Shown here: one piece after another, positions 8,741-21,691 of the stretch
Layout: each line of letters opens with the position of its first letter
Position numbering within the stretch: the first letter of the stretch is position 1
Source of the DNA: JAHEGP01 sp963792875
Lineage (GTDB): Bacteria; Pseudomonadota; Gammaproteobacteria; Pseudomonadales; JAHEGP01
DNA: 64,000 nt
Direction: 5' to 3'
Assembly (NCBI GenBank): GCA_963792875.1
Contig: CAWBXV010000006.1
Location: 310,001-374,000 of the forward strand
Position numbers and translations under genes: made by a program
The notes under the pieces: generated by a model
The model's input: only the letters and a program-made list of their open reading frames with translations
The model's database searches: none
What the model was told of the DNA's origin: nothing

Positions 8741-9808
8741 GTGTTAGGATTATTCGGAAAGAAAAGACGGCCCGTGGTGCTGGGGCTCGACATAAGCTCT
8801 TCATCAGTCAAACTCCTCGAGTTGAGCAAGGAGGGCGACCGCTTCAAAGTCGAGAGCTATGGCGTCGCTTCGCTGCCTCCTAACGCCGTGGTTGAAAAAA
8901 GCATCAACGATGTCGACGCCGTATCTGAGACGATCAGCAAGACGCTGGATATTGCCAGGGCGAAGCTCAAGAGTGCCGCGCTGGCCGTGGCGGGCTCTGC
9001 CGTTATCACCAAGATCATCGAGATGGACGGCAATCTCAGCGACGAGCAGATGGAAACCCAGATCTCCCTCGAAGCTGATCAGTACATCCCCTATCCGCTC
9101 GATGAAGTGGCTCTCGATTTTGAGGTGCTGGGTCCCTCGGAGCGCGATCCGGGGCAGGTCAGCGTGTTGCTGGCCGCTTGCCGGGGCGAGAACGTCGAGC
9201 TTCGGGCTGACGCGCTGGACGCGGCCAATTTGACCGCCAAGATCGTCGATGTCGAGGCGTACGCGCTGCAGCGCGCCTTCGACCTGATGATCAAGCCGCA
9301 GCTGGGCCTGGACGACGATCAGGTGGTGGCGGTGGTGGATATCGGCGCCACCATGACGACCCTGAGCGTGTTCAATGAGGGCAGCACCAAATACACGCGC
9401 GAACAGCTGTTTGGCGGCAAGCAGCTCACCGAAGAAATCCAGCGCCGTTATGGCTTGTCGGTAGAAGAGGCGGGGCTGGCCAAGAAGCAGGGTGGCCTGC
9501 CGGATGACTACGAGCAGGAAGTGCTCGAGCCGTTCAAGGAGGCGGTGGTGCAGCAGATCACCCGGTCGCTTCAGTTCTTTTTCTCCTCCAGCCCCTTCAA
9601 CGACGTCGATTTCATCGTGTTGGCCGGAGGCGTGGCCGCGATGCCCGGGCTGTGTGAGCTGGTGCAGGAGCGCCTGGGAACGCCCGTGGCGGTGGCGAAC
9701 CCTTTCGCCAATATGGCGGTGGCGCCGAAAGTCAATGCAGTGGCCCTCAGTAACGACGCCCCGGCAATGATGATTGCTTGTGGTCTGGCGATGAGGAGTT
9801 TTGCCTGA
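8741..9808 (+). CDS. pilM: Type IV pilus assembly ATPase-like protein PilM
   Basis: Actin/FtsA-like cytoplasmic protein that binds the N-terminus of PilN and links the pilus motor to the inner-membrane alignment complex. The product is 355 aa. It begins MLGLFGKKRRPVVLGLDISS with the phosphate-1 motif GLDISSSSVK, a second nucleotide-binding motif VVDIGATMTTLSVF and the adenosine motif VLAGGVAAMPGL. The start is the GTG at 8741, with AGGA about 8 bases upstream. An ATG overlapping it at 8739 is in another frame and stops after two codons. First gene of pilMNOPQ; its stop overlaps the pilN start. Confidence 0.95.
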   Translation: MLGLFGKKRRPVVLGLDISSSSVKLLELSKEGDRFKVESYGVASLPPNAVVEKSINDVDAVSETISKTLDIARAKLKSAALAVAGSAVITKIIEMDGNLSDEQMETQISLEADQYIPYPLDEVALDFEVLGPSERDPGQVSVLLAACRGENVELRADALDAANLTAKIVDVEAYALQRAFDLMIKPQLGLDDDQVVAVVDIGATMTTLSVFNEGSTKYTREQLFGGKQLTEEIQRRYGLSVEEAGLAKKQGGLPDDYEQEVLEPFKEAVVQQITRSLQFFFSSSPFNDVDFIVLAGGVAAMPGLCELVQERLGTPVAVANPFANMAVAPKVNAVALSNDAPAMMIACGLAMRSFA

Positions 9809-10425
9809 TGCCGAATATCAATCTACTACCCTGGCGCGAAGAGCGCCGCAAAGAGCTGAAGCAGGAGTTTTTCGCTGTCCTGGGTGTGGTCGGTGTGAGC
9901 GGGGTGGTCTGCGTTTCGCTCGCGTGGATGGCCATGAACATGTCCATCGACAGTCAGCGGGGCCGCAATGCCTTTATCCAGAAGCACATCGCCGAGTTGG
10001 AGCTGCAGGTCAAGGAAATCAAGAATCTGAAGAAGCGGCGGGCGGACCTGCTCGAGCGCATGGCCATCATTCAAAACCTGCAGGGCAACCGTCCGCTGGT
10101 CACCCGGGTCTTCAGCGAATTGGTCAATACGCTGCCGGAGGGGGTCTTTTTTGACCGGATTGATCTGAAAGGCAGCGTGCTGAGCATCGCCGGCACCGCG
10201 GAGTCCAATAACCGGGTCTCCAGCCTGATGCGCAAGCTTGATAAGTCCGAGTGGTTCACCCAGCCCAACCTCACCCAGGTCAAGGCCAACTCAGAAGTTG
10301 GAGAGCAGGCCAGTGACTTCAATCTGTCGGTGAAACTCGTCGTGCCGGGCGTGCGCGAAGAAGAGGGTGACGTCGCCGGTACTGCACCACCCACCCCGCG
10401 TCGCCAGGCGCGCACGAAGAGCTAG
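9808..10425 (+). CDS. pilN: Type IV pilus inner-membrane protein PilN
   Basis: Bitopic membrane protein of the PilNO alignment subcomplex. The 205-aa product starts MPNINLLPWREERRKELKQE; the INLLPWR segment is the conserved cytoplasmic tail that inserts into PilM. A transmembrane helix follows (FFAVLGVVGVSGVVCVSLAW), then a periplasmic coiled coil and a small ferredoxin-like domain. Its ATG shares one base with the pilM stop (TGATG), so translation is probably coupled. The C-terminal tail is basic (PTPRRQARTKS). Confidence 0.95.
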   Translation: MPNINLLPWREERRKELKQEFFAVLGVVGVSGVVCVSLAWMAMNMSIDSQRGRNAFIQKHIAELELQVKEIKNLKKRRADLLERMAIIQNLQGNRPLVTRVFSELVNTLPEGVFFDRIDLKGSVLSIAGTAESNNRVSSLMRKLDKSEWFTQPNLTQVKANSEVGEQASDFNLSVKLVVPGVREEEGDVAGTAPPTPRRQARTKS

Positions 10426-10441
10426 GCTGAGGAGATACCGC

Positions 10442-11059
10442 ATGGCATTCGCAGATAGCCTGCAATCGTTGAAGGAAATAGACCTCAGCGATCTCGATGT
10501 GGAGAACATAGGAACCTGGCCGCTCGCGGTGAAGGCTTTTGTCTGGACGCTCGCGCTGGGCCTCATCGGTGCCGGTGGCTATTTCGGCATGATCCAGGGG
10601 CAGCAGGAGGTGCTGGTGGCCGAGCAGGCCCGCGAGGCTGATCTGCGCGGCTTGTACGAACGCCGGGCACGGGAGGCAGCCAACCTCGAAGCCTATCGAT
10701 CGCAAATGGTCGAGATCGAGAAGAACTTCGGTGTGCTGCTGAGCCAGCTGCCCGAGGATACCGAGGTGCCGGGCCTGCTGGATGATATTTCCAACGTGGG
10801 TGTAGGCAATGGTCTGGTGCTCGATTTCATCGGGCTCGATCCCGAGCAGCGCAAGGAGTTTTACGTCGAGCTGCCGATCAAGGTGAAGGCCTCCGGCAAC
10901 TACCACGACTTTGGCGCCTTCGTGAGCGGTGTGGCGGCGCTGCCACGCATCGTCACCCTGCACGATTTTTCTATCAAGTCCGAGAAGAGCAAGGGCCGGC
11001 AGGACAGCACACTGAAGATGGAGATCCTGGCCAAGACTTACCGGTACAAGGACGATTAA
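10442..11059 (+). CDS. pilO: Type IV pilus inner-membrane protein PilO
   Basis: Partner of PilN in the periplasmic alignment complex that connects the motor to PilP and the secretin. The product is 205 aa. The cytoplasmic stretch MAFADSLQSLKEIDLSDLD is followed by a transmembrane helix (WTLALGLIGAGGYFGMI), a coiled coil rich in Glu/Arg (residues about 60-100) and a C-terminal ferredoxin-like domain. GAGGAGATACCGC lies just before the ATG at 10442. It lies 16 bp after pilN. Confidence 0.95.
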   Translation: MAFADSLQSLKEIDLSDLDVENIGTWPLAVKAFVWTLALGLIGAGGYFGMIQGQQEVLVAEQAREADLRGLYERRAREAANLEAYRSQMVEIEKNFGVLLSQLPEDTEVPGLLDDISNVGVGNGLVLDFIGLDPEQRKEFYVELPIKVKASGNYHDFGAFVSGVAALPRIVTLHDFSIKSEKSKGRQDSTLKMEILAKTYRYKDD

Positions 11060-11089
11060 GTGGCAGCGGCGCACGAGGGGACATGGCAA

Positions 11090-11614
11090 ATGAATGGTAA
11101 GAAACTGACGCTGGCGCTTTTGTTGCCCCTGATGGCATCGGGTTGCGCCTCAGACAAATACGCGGATATCCGGAGCTTCATGGCCGAGGTCAAGGCCCGC
11201 CCCAAGCAGGCGATCGAACCGATCCCCATCTATCCGCCCTATAAGTCGTTCACCTACAGCGTCATGGCGAAGCGCGCTCCCTTCGAGAAGCCGGTCGCCG
11301 TCAAGGAGATTGCCCGCCTTGTGGGGCCGGTCAGCAACGTCAAGCCCGACGAGGCTCGCGCCAGGGAATACCTCGAGGCGTTCAACATAGAGGCGCTGGC
11401 GCTGGTGGGTCACATTCAGAAGGGCGGCGCCATGTACGCGCTGGTGAATGACGGTCAGGGGTCGGTGCATCCGGTAACCAAGGGCAATTACCTGGGCCGG
11501 AATCACGGCAGAATCGTTGGTCTGAGCGAGACGGAGATCAACTTGGTCGAAATCGTGTCCGGCGGGCGTGGTTCCTGGGTCGAGCGGCCCAGAACCATCG
11601 CCCTGCAGGAATGA
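11090..11614 (+). CDS. pilP: Type IV pilus inner-membrane lipoprotein PilP
   Basis: Lipoprotein whose periplasmic domain contacts the N-domains of secretin PilQ. The product is 174 aa. A signal peptide ends in the lipobox MASGC (cysteine near residue 18), a disordered Pro-rich linker follows (IEPIPIYPPYKSFTY), then the HR-type beta domain (ALVGHIQKGGAMYALVNDGQG, GNYLGRNHGRIVGLSETEI). The start at 11090 (MNGKKLTLALLLPLMAS) has GAGGGG 10 bases upstream. Fourth gene of the operon. Confidence 0.94.
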   Translation: MNGKKLTLALLLPLMASGCASDKYADIRSFMAEVKARPKQAIEPIPIYPPYKSFTYSVMAKRAPFEKPVAVKEIARLVGPVSNVKPDEARAREYLEAFNIEALALVGHIQKGGAMYALVNDGQGSVHPVTKGNYLGRNHGRIVGLSETEINLVEIVSGGRGSWVERPRTIALQE

Positions 11615-11637
11615 GCTGAGCAGGTATTGAATCTACG

Positions 11638-13785
11638 ATGGATGTTGTAACCATGAGAACCAGAGCGATAACAACAGTGATGCACAGAGCAATGTACATG
11701 TCGCGAGGCATTCCGGCCCTGGCCCTGCTCAGTATGCTCCCCATGCAGCAGGCGCTGGCGGCGGCGATCAGCGGTATCAATTTCAATTCGCTGCCGGGTG
11801 ACAAGGTCGAAATCCGGCTGGACTTCGACGAGCCACCACCGGCCCCGAAGGCCTATACCATCGAGCAGCCCGCGCGTATCGCCATCGATCTGCCCGGCGT
11901 GACCAGCGAACTGGTGCAGAAAAAGCACACGCTGGACTATGGCAACGCGCAGAGCGTCGTGGTGCTGGAAGCCTCGGGTCGCACCCGCGTGATCGTCAAC
12001 ATGGTGGAATTGACCGGCTACGACACCCGGGTCGAGGGCAATAGCCTGTTCCTGGTGGTCGGCAATGATGCCGCCAAGGACTATCTCAAGCCTTCCCGCT
12101 CGAAGCTGGACAAGCAGTTCTCCGCGGCGGTGGTCGACAAGGAGATCACGGCGATCGATTTTCAGCGCGGTGATGACGGCGAGGGCAAGCTGCTGCTCAC
12201 CCTCTCGAATCCATCGGTCGACGTGGATGTGAGCAAGCAGGGCCGCTACATCAATCTGGTCTTTTCCGGCGTCGGTATGCCGGAAAATCTCCGGCGCAAC
12301 TACGACGTCGCCGATTTCGCGACGCCGGTGAAAATGGTCTCGGCCAACTATCAGGACGGTGTCGCCAGGATCAAGCTGGAACCGACCGGAGAGTTCGACT
12401 ATCTGGCCTATCAGATGGATGAGACCTATGTCGTCGCCGTGCGTCCGCTGGAGAAGGACGAGATCGAGGCGCGCAAGAAAGAGTTCATGTACACCGGCGA
12501 GAAGCTCTCGCTCAACTTCCAGGACATCGAAGTCCGGGCCGTGCTGCAGCTGATCGCCGATTTCACCGAGCTCAACCTCGTCGCCAGCGACACCGTCAAA
12601 GGCAAGATCACGCTGCGGCTCCAGAACGTGCCCTGGGACCAGGCGCTGGACCTGGTGCTCAAGACCAAGGGGCTGGACAAACGCCAGGTCGGCAATGTGC
12701 TGATGGTGGCGCCCGCGGCGGAGATCGCCGCCAGGGAGCGCCAGGAACTCGAAACCAATAAACAGCTCGCAGAGCTCGCCCCGCTGCAGACGGAGTACGT
12801 CCGCATTCTGTACGCGAACGCCGGTGACATCTTCAAGCTGTTCGAGGCCCAGGGCGGCGATGGCGGGGCGGATTCCACGGGCAGCATCCTGTCGCCGCGC
12901 GGTCAGGTCATCGTTGACGAGCGCACCAATTCGCTGCTGGTGACCGAGACGCCGCAGAAGATCGAGGAGGTGCGCCGCCTGATCCGGCTCATCGACATCC
13001 CCGTGCGGCAGGTGCTGATCGAGTCGCGCATCGTCGTCGCGAATGCCGACTTCACCCAGGATCTGGGTATCAAGTGGGGCGGCGGTCTGAAGAGCAACTC
13101 GGACTTGAGCAAGGCGAGCTCGCTCGCGACCGGTTCGCTGTCCTCCAATGTCATCGCCAGGGAATCGGGGGTGCTGCAGTTCCCGGATGCGCTGGTCGTC
13201 GATCTCGGGGTGGAGGCCTCCTCCGCCACCTCCTTCGCGGTCGACTTCGTCAACGACCGCGTCAACCTCAGCGCCGAGCTGTCCGCGCTGGAGAGCAACG
13301 GCAAGGGCGAGGTGGTCTCGCAGCCCAAGGTCATCACCGGCGACAAGCAGCAGGCCACGATCAAGTCGGGTCAGCAGGTGCCCTATCTGGAGAGCTCGTC
13401 CAGCGGCCGCACCACGGTCAATTTCAAGGACGCGGTGCTGAAGCTCGACGTCACCCCGAATATCACGCCTGACGATCGCATCATCATGGATCTGGTGATC
13501 AATCAGGATGAGGTCGGTGGTTTCATCAACGGTGAGTTCAACTCGCAGATACCGATCATCGACACCACCGAGCTGGTCACGCAGGTGCTGGTCGACAATG
13601 GCGAGACGATCGTGCTGGGCGGCGTGTTCCAGCTGCAGGACCTCACCCAGGTCACCAAGACGCCGTACCTGGGGGATATCCCCTACCTTGGCCGGCTGTT
13701 CCGTCGCACCAGCCAGTCGAAGGAGAAGACGGAAACCTTGATCTTTATCACGCCGCGTATATTATCTGAGAACTTGCTGGACTGA
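11638..13785 (+). CDS. pilQ: Type IV pilus secretin PilQ
   Basis: Outer-membrane channel through which the pilus fibre leaves the cell. The 715-aa precursor has a signal peptide (SRGIPALALLSMLPMQQALA) and one or two AMIN peptidoglycan-binding domains (residues about 40-240). Next come secretin/TonB short N-terminal and N1 domains (about 280-450, with NFQDIEVRAVLQLIADFTELN). The C-terminal secretin barrel includes VPYLESSSSGRTTVNFKDA, and the closing segment is ETLIFITPRILSE. Several methionines are possible starts (11638, 11653, 11680, 11698); the signal peptide only requires the last. Ends the pil operon 12 bp before aroK. Confidence 0.95.
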   Translation: MDVVTMRTRAITTVMHRAMYMSRGIPALALLSMLPMQQALAAAISGINFNSLPGDKVEIRLDFDEPPPAPKAYTIEQPARIAIDLPGVTSELVQKKHTLDYGNAQSVVVLEASGRTRVIVNMVELTGYDTRVEGNSLFLVVGNDAAKDYLKPSRSKLDKQFSAAVVDKEITAIDFQRGDDGEGKLLLTLSNPSVDVDVSKQGRYINLVFSGVGMPENLRRNYDVADFATPVKMVSANYQDGVARIKLEPTGEFDYLAYQMDETYVVAVRPLEKDEIEARKKEFMYTGEKLSLNFQDIEVRAVLQLIADFTELNLVASDTVKGKITLRLQNVPWDQALDLVLKTKGLDKRQVGNVLMVAPAAEIAARERQELETNKQLAELAPLQTEYVRILYANAGDIFKLFEAQGGDGGADSTGSILSPRGQVIVDERTNSLLVTETPQKIEEVRRLIRLIDIPVRQVLIESRIVVANADFTQDLGIKWGGGLKSNSDLSKASSLATGSLSSNVIARESGVLQFPDALVVDLGVEASSATSFAVDFVNDRVNLSAELSALESNGKGEVVSQPKVITGDKQQATIKSGQQVPYLESSSSGRTTVNFKDAVLKLDVTPNITPDDRIIMDLVINQDEVGGFINGEFNSQIPIIDTTELVTQVLVDNGETIVLGGVFQLQDLTQVTKTPYLGDIPYLGRLFRRTSQSKEKTETLIFITPRILSENLLD

Positions 13786-13797
13786 TGCTCATGAGCA

Positions 13798-14337
13798 ATG
13801 TCAAAGACGGATAATATCATTCTGATCGGCCCCATGGGGGCCGGCAAGACCACCATCGGCCGCCTTCTGGCGGCCGAGTTGCGTTTCAGTTTTGTCGATT
13901 CCGATCACGAGATCGAGCAGCGCTGTGGCGCCGACATTTCGTGGATCTTCGATAGGGAGGGCGAAGAGGGCTTTCGCGACCGCGAGAGCGTGGTGCTGAC
14001 GGACTTGCTCACGCGCGCCGGGATCGTGCTGGCCACCGGGGGTGGGGCGATTGAGCGACCCGCCAACCGCACGCTGCTGTCCCAGGGCGGCATCGTGGTC
14101 TACCTGCATACCCCGCTGGCGCAGCAGTATCAGCGGACGCTGCGCGACAACAAGCGCCCGCTGCTGCAGGGGGGCAATCGGCGCCAGGTACTCAAGCGTC
14201 TGATGGAGCGTCGCGAGCCGCTCTACCGGGGGGTGGCGGACATCGTCGTCGGCACGGACCGGCGCGGTTCCAGGCAGCTGGTCGGGGAGATCCTCGAGCG
14301 GATAGACCGCATCCGCAACGCCGTGCCATCGCGCTAG
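13798..14337 (+). CDS. aroK: Shikimate kinase I
   Basis: Phosphorylates shikimate at the 3-hydroxyl in aromatic amino acid synthesis. The product is 179 aa. The Walker A loop GPMGAGKTT occupies residues 10-18. A substrate-binding Asp/Arg region (DSDHEIEQRCGADISWIFD) leads to the RDRES arginines and to the glycine-rich Walker B/shikimate site LATGGGAI. The LID arginine is in DNKRPLLQ. The ATG at 13798 follows pilQ by 12 bp; another ATG at 13791 is in a different frame and stops at once. pilQ-aroK-aroB is a conserved gammaproteobacterial cluster. Confidence 0.96.
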   Translation: MSKTDNIILIGPMGAGKTTIGRLLAAELRFSFVDSDHEIEQRCGADISWIFDREGEEGFRDRESVVLTDLLTRAGIVLATGGGAIERPANRTLLSQGGIVVYLHTPLAQQYQRTLRDNKRPLLQGGNRRQVLKRLMERREPLYRGVADIVVGTDRRGSRQLVGEILERIDRIRNAVPSR

Positions 14338-14438
14338 CATACCGGCCGCTGCGGCGCATAGCGGTCGAGCGGACGGCTCGGCTTTGCGGTACACTCGACG
14401 CGTTGCACGCCGTTACGTACCCTGTGGAGAAGGCATCC

Positions 14439-15527
14439 ATGCAGGAATTGACAGTCGAGCTCGGGGAGCGCAGCTATCCCATCTACATCGGTGAGGGTTT
14501 GCTGGGGCAGCCCGAACTGCTGCTGCGCCACATCACGGCCGGCCAGGTGATGGTGGTGACCAACGATACCATTGCGCCCCTCTATCTGGATGCCGTACTG
14601 AATGCCTGCGAGCATCTCCAGGTGGATCAGTGCATATTGCCCGATGGCGAATCCCACAAGAATCTGCAGACCCTCAACCGCATTTTCGACGCCCTGTTGG
14701 CGCGTCCGCACAGCCGCACGACCATGCTGATCGCCCTCGGTGGCGGTGTGGTGGGTGACATGACCGGATTTGCTGCGGCCTGTTATCAGCGCGGCGTGGA
14801 CTTTCTGCAGGTGCCTACCACGCTGCTGGCGCAGGTCGATTCCTCGGTCGGTGGCAAGACCGGGGTCAATCATCGGTCCGGGAAGAACATGATCGGCGCC
14901 TTTCACCAGCCGCGCTGCGTCATCGCCGATACGCGCACGCTGGATACGCTGCCCGACAGGGAGTACGCGGCGGGGCTCGCCGAGGTGATCAAATACGGCC
15001 TGATCTGGGATGCCGGGTTCTTTGAGTGGATCGAGGCGAACATCGACGCGCTGATGGTGCGCAGGCAGGATGTGCTGGCCCATGCCATCTGGCGTTCCTG
15101 CTCGATCAAGGCGCGGGTCGTCGGCGAGGACGAGCGTGAGTCCGGCCTGCGTGCCATTCTCAATTTCGGCCACACCTTCGGTCATGCCATCGAGACGCAT
15201 CAGGCCTATGGCCAGTGGCTGCATGGCGAGGCGGTGGCGGCGGGCATGGTGGTGGCCTGTGAGCTGTCGGCGCGGTTGGGCAAGATCGACAGCGGTCTGC
15301 CGCTGCGCCTTGTCACCCTGCAGCGGCGTCTGGGCCTGCCGGTCGCACCGCCGGCCGATCTCGGTGGGAGGCGCTTCCTGGACCTGATGGCCGTCGACAA
15401 AAAGGCGGTGGATGGCCGCCTGCGCTTGGTGCTGCTGGCCGAGCTGGGTGCGGCGGTGGTCGTCACCGACGTATCGGTGACCGAAATTCTCAAGGCCATA
15501 GAGGCCAGTCGCCGCTTCGCGGATTGA
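14439..15527 (+). CDS. aroB: 3-dehydroquinate synthase
   Basis: NAD- and zinc-dependent cyclisation of DAHP to 3-dehydroquinate, the second shikimate step. The product is 362 aa. It carries the NAD-binding core IALGGGVVGDMTGFAAACYQ and the substrate motif PTTLLAQVDSSVGGKTGVNH. Zinc ligands lie in the segments LAEVIKYG, LNFGHTFGHAIE and HGEAVAAGM. The ATG at 14439 (MQELTVELGERSYPI) has GGAGAAGG 6 bases upstream and is preferred to an in-frame start at 14403. In many relatives a damX gene follows; here the next gene is gltB. Confidence 0.97.
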   Translation: MQELTVELGERSYPIYIGEGLLGQPELLLRHITAGQVMVVTNDTIAPLYLDAVLNACEHLQVDQCILPDGESHKNLQTLNRIFDALLARPHSRTTMLIALGGGVVGDMTGFAAACYQRGVDFLQVPTTLLAQVDSSVGGKTGVNHRSGKNMIGAFHQPRCVIADTRTLDTLPDREYAAGLAEVIKYGLIWDAGFFEWIEANIDALMVRRQDVLAHAIWRSCSIKARVVGEDERESGLRAILNFGHTFGHAIETHQAYGQWLHGEAVAAGMVVACELSARLGKIDSGLPLRLVTLQRRLGLPVAPPADLGGRRFLDLMAVDKKAVDGRLRLVLLAELGAAVVVTDVSVTEILKAIEASRRFAD

Positions 15528-15601
15528 TCTTGGCGCGGGCTGCCGGCGCGCGTCCGTGCCGGTGGCAGCTGGCGTTGACGCCTGGGGGCGCCCCCCCGAA
15601 T

Positions 15602-15630
15602 TTGTGCCGCCAGCGGCTTGCGTGTAGAAT
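15602..15630 (+). promoter_or_regulatory. Probable promoter of gltBD with leader hairpin
   Basis: TTGTGC at 15602-15607, a 17-bp spacer and TAGAAT at 15625-15630, about 85 bp before the gltB start. Immediately downstream CTGGCC-aaaga-GGCCAG (15645-15661) can fold into a 6-bp hairpin in the leader RNA. Sigma-70-like by eye; I see no GG-N10-GC sigma-54 element. Confidence 0.55.
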
Positions 15631-15715
15631 GTGTAGCCTTTTCACTGGCCAAAGAGGCCAGTCCAGCCAGCTAACCAGCTGATCTCCTTGTATTTTCTGC
15701 GATTTGTGAGCGCTC

Positions 15716-20167
<4,452 letters not shown>

Positions 20168-20237
20168 GGCGAATGTCCGAGGAGCAGGGCGGGATGTTGG
20201 CGAGCGGCGTGCATAGGGCGCAATGAGGTGGCAGCGT

Positions 20238-21656
20238 ATGACTGAGCGGTTGGACAACAATTTTCAGTTCCTCGAGGTGGAGCGTCAGGATCCCGCGAAG
20301 AAGACCGCGAGAAAGCGGCGGTCCGAGTTCGTCGAGATCTACCGGCCCTTCAAGCCGGTGGAGGTGCAGAATCAGGCCCATCGCTGCATCGCCTGTGGCA
20401 ATCCCTACTGCGAATGGCGTTGCCCGGTACACAATTACATTCCCAACTGGCTCAAGCTGATCGCCGAGGGCAACATCATCGAGGCGGCGGAATTGAGCCA
20501 CCAGACCAATACGCTGCCGGAAGTGTGTGGTCGGGTGTGTCCGCAGGACCGGCTGTGCGAAGGTGCCTGCACGCTCAACAGCGGGTTCGGCGCGGTGACT
20601 ATCGGTTCGGCGGAGAAGTACATCACCGATACGGCGTTGGCGATGGGCTGGCGCCCGGATCTCAAGCAGGTGGTGGCAACCGGTCGGCGCGTCGCCATCG
20701 TCGGCGCAGGTCCGGCTGGCCTGGGTTGTGCCGATGTGCTCGCGCGTGCCGGCGTCACGCCCGTGGTATTTGACCGCTACCCGGAAATCGGCGGTCTGCT
20801 GACCTTCGGTATTCCGGAGTTCAAGCTCGAGAAGAGCGTGATGAAACTGCGGCGCAAGGTGTTCGAAGAGATGGGCATCGAGTTCCGCCTCAACTGTGAG
20901 GTGGGTCGCGATGTCGCCATCGCCCAGCTCCACGACGAGTACGATGCCGTCTTTCTCGGCTTGGGCACCTACCAGTCCATGAAGGGCGGGTTCCCGGGGG
21001 AGGACCTTCCCGGCGTCTACGATGCCCTGCCCTACCTCATCGCCAATACCAATCGCCTGCACGGTTACGAGAAGTCCCGCGACGAATTCGTCGACCTGGC
21101 CGGCAAGCGCGTGGTGGTGCTCGGCGGTGGCGATACGGCGATGGACTGCAACCGCACGGCGGTGCGGCAGCGGGCCGCCAGTGTCGTGTGCGCCTATCGC
21201 CGCGACGAGGCCAACATGCCCGGCTCCCGTCGGGAGGTGCAGAACGCGCGCGAGGAGGGCGTGAAGTTCCTCTATAACCGCCAGCCGGTAGCGATCATCG
21301 GCGAAGATCGCGTCAAGGCCGTCAAGGTGGTGCAGACGCGCCTGGGTGAGGCCGATGAAAACGGCCGCCGTCGCCCCGAGGCCATTCCCGGCAGCGAGGA
21401 ATTGCTGCCGGCCGACGCCGTGCTGGTGGCGTTTGGTTTCAGCACCAGCCCACCGAGCTGGCTGGAGGACATCGGCGTGCGCACCAACGACTGGGGCGGC
21501 GTGATCGCGCCGGAGCATCAGCCCAGAAAGTTTCAGACCACCAACCCCAAAGTCTTTGCCGGCGGCGATATGGTGCGTGGATCCGATCTGGTCGTTACGG
21601 CGATCTGGGAAGGCCGGCAGGCCGCCGAGGGGATCCTCGATTATCTCGAGATCTGA
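20238..21656 (+). CDS. gltD: Glutamate synthase (NADPH) small subunit
   Basis: Flavoprotein that passes NADPH electrons through FAD and 4Fe-4S clusters to GltB. The product is 472 aa. The N-terminal cysteine pattern CIACGNPYCEWRCPVHNYIP and CGRVCPQDRLCEGACTL forms the two low-potential 4Fe-4S clusters. The FAD-binding motif VAIVGAGPAGLGCADVLARA and the NADPH motif VVVLGGGDTAMDCNRTA follow. The C-terminal FAD segment is KVFAGGDMVRGSDLVVTAI. Start ATG 20238 (MTERLDNNFQFLEVERQ) has GAGGTGG upstream; a start at 20223 would add five residues. Confidence 0.97.
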   Translation: MTERLDNNFQFLEVERQDPAKKTARKRRSEFVEIYRPFKPVEVQNQAHRCIACGNPYCEWRCPVHNYIPNWLKLIAEGNIIEAAELSHQTNTLPEVCGRVCPQDRLCEGACTLNSGFGAVTIGSAEKYITDTALAMGWRPDLKQVVATGRRVAIVGAGPAGLGCADVLARAGVTPVVFDRYPEIGGLLTFGIPEFKLEKSVMKLRRKVFEEMGIEFRLNCEVGRDVAIAQLHDEYDAVFLGLGTYQSMKGGFPGEDLPGVYDALPYLIANTNRLHGYEKSRDEFVDLAGKRVVVLGGGDTAMDCNRTAVRQRAASVVCAYRRDEANMPGSRREVQNAREEGVKFLYNRQPVAIIGEDRVKAVKVVQTRLGEADENGRRRPEAIPGSEELLPADAVLVAFGFSTSPPSWLEDIGVRTNDWGGVIAPEHQPRKFQTTNPKVFAGGDMVRGSDLVVTAIWEGRQAAEGILDYLEI

Positions 21657-21691
21657 CGCGGCCCGGGGGTCGGCATGAAATGGGGCAGGGT

